Of a stretch of DNA of 64,000 nt, positions 41,417 to 49,339 are shown one piece after another (positions within the stretch are counted from its first letter, which is position 1; the number at the start of each line of letters is the position of its first letter). The DNA comes from Desulfobacterales bacterium. Its GTDB lineage: Bacteria; Desulfobacterota; Desulfobacteria; Desulfobacterales; JANQIE01. Location: the NCBI GenBank assembly GCA_028282295.1, contig JANQIE010000060.1, positions 1 through 64,000 of the forward strand, written 5' to 3'. The notes under the pieces are model-generated. The model ran no database searches and had not been told where the DNA came from. It saw only the letters and a list, made by a program, of their open reading frames with translations. A program made the translations under genes and the position numbers.

Positions 41417-42037
41417 TTACAAAATCTGGATACCGGCCAGTATCTCGGTCTCCTTGGTCATGACATCTTCTTCCAGGCGATTGACTTTCTGGGTCATGTC
41501 GGCGACAAAGTCTTCGTCTTTAATGCTGCCCAGGTTGATCTTCACGTTGTAAAGGGCCGCCAGCACGGCCGTGCGGGCGAGCAGCACGCCCACCGCCGCG
41601 TCGGTGACCGTATTCTGGTTGCCGTGGGCCACTGCATGACCGGCGAGTAGAAGTAGTTCGCGCGCCGTGCCGGCAACCTGCCAGGGCACCATGACCGCCT
41701 GCTTGGTGGCCCGCTCGATGGTCTGCAAACGGATTTCCTTTTCCTTGACCGTGTTCTTCGGCAGTTTGTAGGCTTTCATCACGTGCTCGTAGGCTGCGGC
41801 GTCCCCGGTGATTTCCGCCAGCATTCTGGTTCGCAGCCTGGCCGCCAGCGCCGCAATGCGGCGCATCTCTTCGGCCTGATCTTCGTAGCCTTTTTTGTCG
41901 ATGGTGAAATTTGCCGCCATTTCCGCCAGGGCCGAAGCCGCGGCGGCACAGAAGGCCGCCATGCTGCCGCCGCCCGGTGTGGGCGATTTGGCAGCCGTTT
42001 TCGTTAGATAGTCTTCCACACTCATCTGGGCATACAT
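41417..42037 (-). CDS. fchA: Formimidoyltetrahydrofolate cyclodeaminase
   Basis: Start MYAQMSVEDYL; KSPTPGGGSMAAFCAAAASALAEM. Confidence 0.88.
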   Translation of the reverse strand: MYAQMSVEDYLTKTAAKSPTPGGGSMAAFCAAAASALAEMAANFTIDKKGYEDQAEEMRRIAALAARLRTRMLAEITGDAAAYEHVMKAYKLPKNTVKEKEIRLQTIERATKQAVMVPWQVAGTARELLLLAGHAVAHGNQNTVTDAAVGVLLARTAVLAALYNVKINLGSIKDEDFVADMTQKVNRLEEDVMTKETEILAGIQIL

Positions 42038-43302
42038 CACGTCTCCTTTGGCGGTGGGCCGTGCACCACGCGTCCGTTTTTGATCACCCGGCCCACGCAA
42101 TTGGTGGCCAGGTGATACGCTAAAAAGTGATGGGAAGGAAAGTTAAGGATAGCCAAGTCGCCGGCCTTGCCTGGGTCGAGGCTGCCGATGTCGCCGGCGC
42201 GGCCCACGGCAGCGGCCGCGTTGAGGGTCAGGGCGGTGACGGTTTCGGCGATGGTCATTTTCATTTCAAGCGTGGCCAGCGCAATGAGCAAGGGGATCGA
42301 CGCGGTGAACGAACTGCCCGGATTCAGGTCCGTGGCCAGGGCCACGGCGCAGCCGTTGTCGATCAGTTTGCGCGCCGGTGCGAACGGTTCCCGGAGATTG
42401 AACGCGGTGGCCGGCAGCAGGGTGGCCACCACCCCGGCCGCGGCCATTTGCCGGATGCCTTCATCGGAAACCTGCAACAGGTGGTCGGCGGAAACCGCCT
42501 TGAGTTCCGCCGCCAGTTCGGCCCCGCCCAGGGCCACGATTTCGTCGGCGTGCAGCCTGGCCTTCAGTCCGGCGGCTTGCGCCGCTTGCAGCAGGCGGCG
42601 GGATTGGGCGACGGAAAAGACCTTTGCCTCGCAGAACACGTCGCAAAATTTCGCGCGGTTGTTTTGGACGACCGCGGGCAGTACGTCGTCGATGAGAAAA
42701 TCGATGAAGTCGTCTTCGCGCCCCTTGTATTCAGGCAGCACCGCGTGCGCGCCCAGAAAGGTCGGCACCACATCCACCGGGTGGTCCCGTTGCAGGCGGG
42801 CCATCACGTCGAGCTGCTTGAGCTCGGTCTCCTTATCCAGACCATAACCGCTTTTGCCCTCCACGGTGGTGACGCCGTTGGCCAGCAGGGTGTCGAGCCG
42901 TTGGCGGCCGGCGTGGTAGAGTTCTTCGGCCCCGGCGGCGCGGGTGGCGGCCACGGTGCGCGCGATGCCGCCGCCTTGTTGCATGATCTGCATGTAGCTT
43001 TGGCCCTCAAGGCGCTGGACAAATTCTTCGGGCCGGTAGCCGCCGAAGACAAAATGGGTGTGCGGATCGACGAAGCCGGGCAGCACACAGCAGCCGGTGG
43101 CGTCGATTACCGTGTCGTCAGCGGTGATCGCGCCGGTGTCGATTTCGGCAGTGGGGCCGACCTGTTGAATCCGGCCGCCGGTGATCCGCACGGCACCGTC
43201 GGTGATGATGTGCAGCGCGTTCATGGCCGCACCCTGTTTGGCCTCGAAGCCGCTGCAGGTGACCACTTCGGCCGCGTTTTTGATGAGCAGGTTTCCGTTC
43301 AT
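42037..43302 (-). CDS. hutI: Imidazolonepropionase
   Basis: Start MNGNLLIKNAAEV; PGFVDPHTHFVFGG; HADEI; ATDLNPGSS. Confidence 0.93.
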   Translation of the reverse strand: MNGNLLIKNAAEVVTCSGFEAKQGAAMNALHIITDGAVRITGGRIQQVGPTAEIDTGAITADDTVIDATGCCVLPGFVDPHTHFVFGGYRPEEFVQRLEGQSYMQIMQQGGGIARTVAATRAAGAEELYHAGRQRLDTLLANGVTTVEGKSGYGLDKETELKQLDVMARLQRDHPVDVVPTFLGAHAVLPEYKGREDDFIDFLIDDVLPAVVQNNRAKFCDVFCEAKVFSVAQSRRLLQAAQAAGLKARLHADEIVALGGAELAAELKAVSADHLLQVSDEGIRQMAAAGVVATLLPATAFNLREPFAPARKLIDNGCAVALATDLNPGSSFTASIPLLIALATLEMKMTIAETVTALTLNAAAAVGRAGDIGSLDPGKAGDLAILNFPSHHFLAYHLATNCVGRVIKNGRVVHGPPPKET

Positions 43303-43339
43303 GGCTTTTCCGTCGGGCGCATGGTCGCCGCCCGGTTGT

Positions 43340-44245
43340 CTACTGCATGAGATGGGTTTCGAGCACTTGCTCCAGGGAGAAGTTTTCCAGGCCGAGGTAG
43401 TACGCGGCTGAATCGACCAGGGCCGCCATCGGCACCAGACCGACGACTTCGCTGCCGGCCACGGTGACGCCGTAGCGCCGGGCTTCGATGCGCACCAGTT
43501 CAAAGGCCCGGTAGATTGCGGTGCGGGTGTAGTCGGTCAGGTTCATGGAGACCTGGACCATACCCCGGTCCTTGAGTTCGACACCGATGGCCTTGCAGTA
43601 GTGCAGGCCCCCGCCGATGTGGCGCACTTTTCTGGCGATGGCGTCGGCCACGGTCAGGTCGGCGGTGTTCAGGTTGATGTTGTAGGCCACCAGCGGCATC
43701 CGGGCCCCCACGGCCGTGACACCGGCGGAAGGGTGGATTTGATTGGGGCCGAAGTCGGGCTGCCACTCGGGCTGGGCGATCTTCGCGGCCATGTTTTCAA
43801 ACTGGCCTTTGCGCACCGTTGCCAGGTTTTGGCGTTCCGGTCGGCAGGCGGCGGCTTCGTAGAGAAAAACCGGGAGCTTGAATCGCTCGGCCGCGGCCTG
43901 GGCGACCTGCTTGGCATAGGCCACGGCGCCGTCCATGTCCATGGCGCGCAAGGGGATAAACGGAATGACATCCACTGCGCCCATGCGCGGGTGCTCACCC
44001 TGGTGGCGGCGCAGATCGATGGTGTCAATCGCAGTGGCGACGCTGTCGAGCACCGCTTGGCGCAAGGGGTCCGGTTCGCCCACCACGGTTGCGACCATGC
44101 GGTTGTGATCATGATCGGCCTGATAGTCGAGCAGTTTGACGCCCGGACGGCCGCGAAAGGCGTCGACGATTTTTTCAATTTTTTGCGGATCGCGTCCTTC
44201 GCTGTAATTGGGGACGGTTTCGATAAGAGGGGTGGCATCGGTCAT
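43340..44245 (-). CDS. ftcD: Glutamate formimidoyltransferase
   Basis: ETVPNYSEGRDPQKIEKIVDAFRG...LDYQADHDHNRMVAT...GEHPRMGAVDVIPFIPL. Confidence 0.94.
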   Translation of the reverse strand: MTDATPLIETVPNYSEGRDPQKIEKIVDAFRGRPGVKLLDYQADHDHNRMVATVVGEPDPLRQAVLDSVATAIDTIDLRRHQGEHPRMGAVDVIPFIPLRAMDMDGAVAYAKQVAQAAAERFKLPVFLYEAAACRPERQNLATVRKGQFENMAAKIAQPEWQPDFGPNQIHPSAGVTAVGARMPLVAYNINLNTADLTVADAIARKVRHIGGGLHYCKAIGVELKDRGMVQVSMNLTDYTRTAIYRAFELVRIEARRYGVTVAGSEVVGLVPMAALVDSAAYYLGLENFSLEQVLETHLMQ

Positions 44246-44251
44246 CGGATT

Positions 44252-46285
44252 CTACTCCTTGGTTTTGTCCGCCACGACCTGGCGCACCAGGGCCTCGTCG
44301 GCGGCATGGGGCAGGGTGATATGATCGGCGCCCCGGGTGTCCTTGTTGTATGCGGCACTGGCGGCGATGGCGTTTGTGTTTCCGGCCCAGGCGCGGCGGG
44401 CCACGCCGCCCATCACGTCCCAGGCCATGGCGCTCTTGATCACGGCGTCGACGCGGGGGCTGCCGTCGAGCAGCAGACCGAAACCGCCGTTGACAGCCTT
44501 GCCGATGCCGACGCCGCCGCCGTTGTGCAGGGCCACCAGACTCATGCCGCGCGCGGCATTGCCCGCAAAGCAGTGCACGGCCATGTCGGCCATGACCTGA
44601 CTGCCGTCGCGGATGTTGGCGGTTTCGCGGAAAGGCGAATCGGTGCCGCCGGTGTCGTGGTGATCGCGCCCCAGCATCACCGGGCCGATGGTGCCGTCAC
44701 GCACCATTTGATTGAATTTAAGGGCGATCTGCATGCGGCCGGTTGCGTCCTGGTAGAGGATGCGGGCCTGGGTGCCGACCACCAGACGGTTTTTGCCGGC
44801 GTCGCGGATCCAGACATAATTGTCCCGGTCCTGGTAACGCCGCTTGGGATCGATGCACGCCATGGCGGCCTGGTCGGTCAATTGCAGATCTTCTTCGCGG
44901 CCGCTCAGGCAGACCCAGCGAAACGGGCCGTAGCCGTAGTCGAACAGCAGCGGCCCCATGATGTCTTGCACGTAGGAGGGGAAGATAAAGCCTTCGTCCG
45001 GGTTGCGGCCGTTTTGGCACACGGCGCTGATGCCGCTGTCAAAAACCGCTTTCAGGAAACTGTTGCCGTAGTCGAAGAAGTAGACGCCCCGGCCGGTGAG
45101 GGTTTGAATGGCGGTGATGTGACGTTTCAAGGAGGCGTCGACCTGTTCCCTGAACCGCCGCGGGTCGGCTTGCAGCAGTTGGGTGCGCTGTTCAAACGTC
45201 AGGCCCGCCGGGCAGTAGCCGCCCTCGTAAACCACGTGACACGAGGTCTGATCGGAAAGCAGGTCGATCGGCTCGGCAGCATCGACGGCATACTCCAGCA
45301 GGTCGACCACATTGCCGTGAAACGCAATGGCGCGGGGTGTTCCCGTGGTTTGGCAGCGCCGGGCCGACGCGAAGGCGCCTTGAGGGGATGCGGCCACCTC
45401 GTCGACCCACGCCTGGTCCTTGCGGGTGCGGATCCGCGATGCGTCCACTTCGGCAATGATGCCCACCCCGCCCGCGATTTTAACGGCCTTGCCTTGGGCG
45501 CCGCTCATGCCGCCCAGGCCCGACGATACAAACAGGCGGCCCGTGAGGTCGGCATCCGTGGGGATAGCCAGCTTGAGGCGTCCGGCGTTGAGCAGGGTGT
45601 TGTAGGTGCCGTGCACAATCCCCTGGGGGCCGATGTACATCCAGCCGCCGGCGGTCATCTGGCCGTAGTTGGCCACGCCCAGGGCGGCGGCGCGCTTAAA
45701 ATCTTCCGGGTTGTCGTACAGGCCCACCATCATGGCGTTGGTGATGATAACCCGGGGGGCCTGGGGCGAGGAATGGAACAGGCCCAGGGGGTGGCCGGAG
45801 GCCATCACCAGGGTTTGCTCCGGTGTGAGCAATTCAAGGTAGCGTTTGATTAAACGGTACTGCATCCAGTTCTGACACACCTGGCCGGTTTCGCCGTAGG
45901 TCACCAGTTCATAGGGGTAGAGCGCGATGTCGAAATCAAGGTTGTTGTCGATCATGACCTGAAAGGCCCGGCCTTCCAGGCTGGCGCCGGTGTAGGTGTC
46001 GACGGGACGGCCGCTGATGCGGCCGGCGGGCCGGAAGCGATAGCCGTAGATGCGGCCGGTAGCGAGCAGTTCGTCCATGAATTCGGGCGCCAGAGTTGCG
46101 TGCCATTGGGGCGGGATGTAGCGCAGGGCGTTTTTAAGGGCCAGTTGGGTGTCGGCACGGCTCAGGGGCACGTTGCGCCGGGGGGCGCGCCGGATCGCCG
46201 GGTCGAAGGTTGCCGGCGGCGGCAACTCTTCCATGATCGTGTCCAGTCCGACCGACAGGGAATGTTCGGTTGCGGTGTTAACCAT
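44252..46285 (-). CDS. hutU: Urocanate hydratase (long, eukaryotic UROC1-like form, 677 aa)
   Basis: MYIGPQGIVHGT, SGLGGMSGAQGKA, SDQTSCH, ISRDHHD-type LGRDHHDTGGTDSPFRET. Confidence 0.94.
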   Translation of the reverse strand: MVNTATEHSLSVGLDTIMEELPPPATFDPAIRRAPRRNVPLSRADTQLALKNALRYIPPQWHATLAPEFMDELLATGRIYGYRFRPAGRISGRPVDTYTGASLEGRAFQVMIDNNLDFDIALYPYELVTYGETGQVCQNWMQYRLIKRYLELLTPEQTLVMASGHPLGLFHSSPQAPRVIITNAMMVGLYDNPEDFKRAAALGVANYGQMTAGGWMYIGPQGIVHGTYNTLLNAGRLKLAIPTDADLTGRLFVSSGLGGMSGAQGKAVKIAGGVGIIAEVDASRIRTRKDQAWVDEVAASPQGAFASARRCQTTGTPRAIAFHGNVVDLLEYAVDAAEPIDLLSDQTSCHVVYEGGYCPAGLTFEQRTQLLQADPRRFREQVDASLKRHITAIQTLTGRGVYFFDYGNSFLKAVFDSGISAVCQNGRNPDEGFIFPSYVQDIMGPLLFDYGYGPFRWVCLSGREEDLQLTDQAAMACIDPKRRYQDRDNYVWIRDAGKNRLVVGTQARILYQDATGRMQIALKFNQMVRDGTIGPVMLGRDHHDTGGTDSPFRETANIRDGSQVMADMAVHCFAGNAARGMSLVALHNGGGVGIGKAVNGGFGLLLDGSPRVDAVIKSAMAWDVMGGVARRAWAGNTNAIAASAAYNKDTRGADHITLPHAADEALVRQVVADKTKE

Positions 46286-46323
46286 ATCAAACCCCTTTCT
46301 ATTAAGAAAAAAGCGAAACCGGC
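46285..46323. repeat. 39-bp direct repeat, copy A
   Basis: tatcaaacccctttct[a]ttaagaaaaaagcgaaaccggc; 38/39 identical to 48282-48320. Confidence 0.95.
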
Positions 46324-46500
46324 AAACGGTAAGACGTTGAGCTATAGTATGGCTATTAGCCTCTGTGGGTTCTATTCTTGAAATGTACCGCTTTTCGAGC
46401 TATACGCTCTAAAATTATAAAAAATCAAGACCTTTGCGCCGAAAAAATATGATCTTGATGCTCTCGAACGAATAATTATCAACTGGAGGGGCAGTATTTT

Positions 46501-47140
46501 ATGTTCGACGCTTTTGTAAAAATCGACGGGATTGAAGGTGAATGCTCGGATGAGAAACATCCAGGATGGATCGAGGTTGTTGCTTATAAAACAAGGATAA
46601 AACAAATTGTATCCTCGGCGGCAAGCAGTGGGGGCGCTGCCACTGCGGAAAGGGCTGACTTCGACACTTTCGCCTTTTCAAAACTAATCGATAAGTCGTC
46701 TCCTTTATTGATGCTAGCCTGTGCAGCCGGAACGCATATGAATGAAATTACGATTGAACTTTGCCGGGCGGGAACAGAGAAGATCAAATTTATGGAGTAT
46801 AAGTTAGTGTCCATCCGCAAATAGTAGATTCTGGTTCCTGGCAAGGCCCGAGCATTTTTAAAACCGCAGGCATAGCAGGCTATGTCGAGGATTTTAAAAA
46901 TGCGAGAACGCCGCCAGGGGCCAAAAGATGCTATTTGCGGATGGACACAAGTTAAGAAACAGCTTGATTAGTTCGGTGTTGACCAGTTCGGGTGATTCTA
47001 ACAACGGATTTCCGGTGGAGCTGGTAAAAATCGATTTTGGGAAAATCAGGTGGTGCTATATTCAGCAGCAACGCCATGGTGGTTGGGCCTCAGGCAATAT
47101 TGCCGCAGGATGGGATCTCCAACGCAATTGCAAGGTTTAA
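46501..47140 (+). pseudogene. hcp: Hcp-family type VI secretion protein, interrupted by MITE copy 4
   Basis: MFDAFVKIDGIEGECSDEKHPGWIEV...ITIELCRAGTEKIKFMEYKL (46501-46806) continues in frame as RNSLISSVLTSSG...KIDFGKIRWCYIQQQ...GNIAAGWDLQRNCKV* (46955-47140). Confidence 0.9.
46807..46948 (-). repeat. MITE-like palindromic element, copy 4 (142 bp), perfect 6-bp TSD AAGTTA
   Basis: 18-bp perfect TIR gtgtccatccgcaaatag/ctatttgcggatggacac flanked by aagtta at 46801-46806 and 46949-46954. Confidence 0.95.
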
Positions 47141-47168
47141 TGTTTGATTATTTGAAAAAGGGGGCCAA

Positions 47169-47846
47169 ATGCCTACTAAATACAAAATAGGTACAAGTGA
47201 TCCGACTATCAGACATGATCCGGGAGCAGGGACATGGAACTAAAAACCAAAATCGATGAGAATGAGGTTTCTAAAAAACGAAATTGTGGAACATCTTCCT
47301 TTTGCTTATCCCGTCATTGGCGACGATGCCGTCAAGCATATGTACCACTACTTTTCGAATTCAGGGACTGACTATCAAATCGATTTGCAGGATATGGTTG
47401 ATGATGTTCCAGGTGCTAACGATGTGTACAAAAGAGAGATTGGGAATGCCAAACAATTCGTGCAGACGCTGCCTGCAGGTAAGCACGGTATTTCAACTGA
47501 CTCGGCGGTTGAAGGCTATAATCTAAAGAATCAGAATTGGAACTGGTTCTATGCAGTTGGCGGCTATAGCGCCTGGATCAAGGGGGTGGCCGAGGTGACG
47601 CTGGACAAAAGCGGCCAACGCAAGTATCGCCTGGATTATGAATATAAAGCGGCTGACCGTTACAATTGGGACGTTGGAAAAAAAGTGAAAATTTTCAGCG
47701 TGACCATCACGGATAAATTCATGGGCGAGTTTCACCGCCAGGGTCTTGCCAGGGAATTCAACATGACCGGTTCCATAAAGGCGGCCATTGAATGGGACAG
47801 CCTCAATCCTGTACACATTGTGGTCTCATCGCCAAAGAAAAGATAA
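47169..47846 (+). CDS. Putative Hcp-associated effector; ORF 47256..47846 open, upstream in-frame segment ends at TAA 47241-47243
   Basis: 28 nt after hcp stop; MPTKYKIGTSDPTIRHDPGAGTWN* preceded by AGGGGG; then FLKNEIVEHLPFAYP...DRYNWDVGKKVKIFSVTITDKFMGEFHRQGLAREF in the same frame. Confidence 0.55.
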
Positions 47847-47886
47847 CTCCCCATCGAAATCCGAAAGTAATAAAAGAGGCAATCTT

Positions 47887-48258
47887 ATGAAAAAAAGTAT
47901 TTTATCATTATCAATATGTTTGTTTGTTGCAGGGATGGGAGTGGGTTGGATTCTGTTTCGACCAGGTTTGGATTATAATCTCGACAACCTTGTGGCGATG
48001 AAATGGATTGATGGCAAATATGGAAAAGGCTTCTATGGTGTTCAGGTATGGTTGGAACCGGAAAACGAAAGATATTCCGTAAACGGTAGAGTCTGGATAG
48101 GTAGAGGTAATTTGTATTGGCATGATCTTGGAAAAATCGGTATCGCGAATTCACCTGAGGAAGCTGTGCAGACATTCGGCGATATTTTACTTGATGGCTC
48201 TATTCTTAAAATTGGCAAGTATTCAATAGAGCAAAAACTTATTGAGCAACATAGGTAA
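47887..48258 (+). CDS. Small membrane-anchored or exported protein, candidate immunity protein
   Basis: MKKSILSLSICLFVAGMGVGWILFRPG N-terminal hydrophobic segment; immediately follows the putative effector. Confidence 0.6.
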   Translation: MKKSILSLSICLFVAGMGVGWILFRPGLDYNLDNLVAMKWIDGKYGKGFYGVQVWLEPENERYSVNGRVWIGRGNLYWHDLGKIGIANSPEEAVQTFGDILLDGSILKIGKYSIEQKLIEQHR

Positions 48259-48281
48259 AAAACAGAATCGGGGTCCTCCTT

Positions 48282-48320
48282 TATCAAACCCCTTTCTCTT
48301 AAGAAAAAAGCGAAACCGGC
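48282..48320. repeat. 39-bp direct repeat, copy B
   Basis: tatcaaacccctttct[c]ttaagaaaaaagcgaaaccggc. Confidence 0.95.
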
Positions 48321-48337
48321 GCCGGTTTCGCTTTTTT
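48304..48337 (-). terminator. Perfect palindromic terminator
   Basis: AAAAAAGCGAAACCGGC-GCCGGTTTCGCTTTTTT, downstream of the minus-strand gene 48357-48842. Confidence 0.85.
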
Positions 48338-48356
48338 GTTGGGTCGGATAGGCCGT

Positions 48357-48842
48357 TTATTGCATCGACTCGGCGACGTTGTATTGGAAGGAGCCGAGGT
48401 CCAGATCGCGGTCGTCGAGTTCCTGGATGATGGAAACGGTGTATTGTCCCGGTTTGTTCGTGGGGACTTTTTTCCAGGTGCGAAAACGGGTGGCGCCGGA
48501 CAGGGTTACGCTGGTCGATTTGCGGACTTTGCCTTTGCGGCTGAACAGGATGATGAGCTCCGCCTTGTCCTGGACCGGTACGATGTAGTTCATCCACAAG
48601 TAGGCTTCCTGGCCGACGGTCAACTGGCCGGGATTCAGGTCGCTTTTGCAGTCGTTTTTGTCGGGACCTTCCGTGGAGATTTCCTGGCACAGCAGGTAGT
48701 CCATCAACACGACCCCCTGGCCCTGGCCGTTGTAGTAGTAGTCGATGACCTTGCGGGCTTCCTCGGCGCTGGGGCGGTCCTGCGCCACGGCGATGCCGGT
48801 TAACAATAGCGTACCCATGAGTAGAACCAGAACTTTCTTCAT
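48357..48842 (-). CDS. Exported protein of unknown function (161 aa)
   Basis: Signal peptide MKKVLVLLMGTLLLTGIAVAQ; two Cys; strong SD (aggagg). Confidence 0.7.
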   Translation of the reverse strand: MKKVLVLLMGTLLLTGIAVAQDRPSAEEARKVIDYYYNGQGQGVVLMDYLLCQEISTEGPDKNDCKSDLNPGQLTVGQEAYLWMNYIVPVQDKAELIILFSRKGKVRKSTSVTLSGATRFRTWKKVPTNKPGQYTVSIIQELDDRDLDLGSFQYNVAESMQ

Positions 48843-49081
48843 GTGACTTTCCTCCTTGTGGTCGTAAGTCGTTCTGAATTGATTGTGCCTGTTCGGTCAG
48901 GCACGGCGGTGATGCGCGAAAACACCTGACCCCATGAGTATTTCTGCGCGGTATGGCTGTATTTGCGGTGAAGTTGTCTGTTGTTATTGATTGAATCGAG
49001 ATGACTGTCAACCCCAAATCGCGGGCATGGCGCGTCGGTCCTGCTTCGCCGGGCAATCGAACTGCAAGTTATCCGGATAAT

Positions 49082-49155
49082 GTTGGGGGGCACGGCCCAC
49101 CCTTCTCTGTGATAGCCGTCGACTGGGGCTGTAGGGTGGGCCATGCCCACCAGAC
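49082..49155. repeat. Second inverted-repeat family (GTGGGC-box), copy
   Basis: ttggggggcacggcccaccct ... agggtgggccatgcccaccagac. Confidence 0.7.
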
Positions 49156-49339
49156 CAATTTTTTATCAGATTTGCGCTCCAGCTTTCCAAGTGATTGCCC
49201 TGTCTCGCTTTGACATTAACTTGACCGCTTGCGATGAATATAATACACATTATGAACCCTCCTTTATTATTTGCCGTCAATGTGCCGGGGTGAGCGGGCA
49301 CACCGTTCACTTGCTGCGCAGATAGGAATCGAATCGACA

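Noticed and set aside
42127-43350. 407-aa plus-strand ORF
   Set aside because: Antisense shadow of hutI.
43601-45853. 750-aa plus-strand ORF
   Set aside because: Antisense shadow of ftcD and hutU in GC-rich DNA; low-complexity G/V/D/H-rich translation and both minus-strand genes have unambiguous family motifs.
46928-47140. Independent 70-aa gene
   Set aside because: Its first residues (MLFADGH) are translated MITE end; the remainder is the C-terminal part of the interrupted Hcp.
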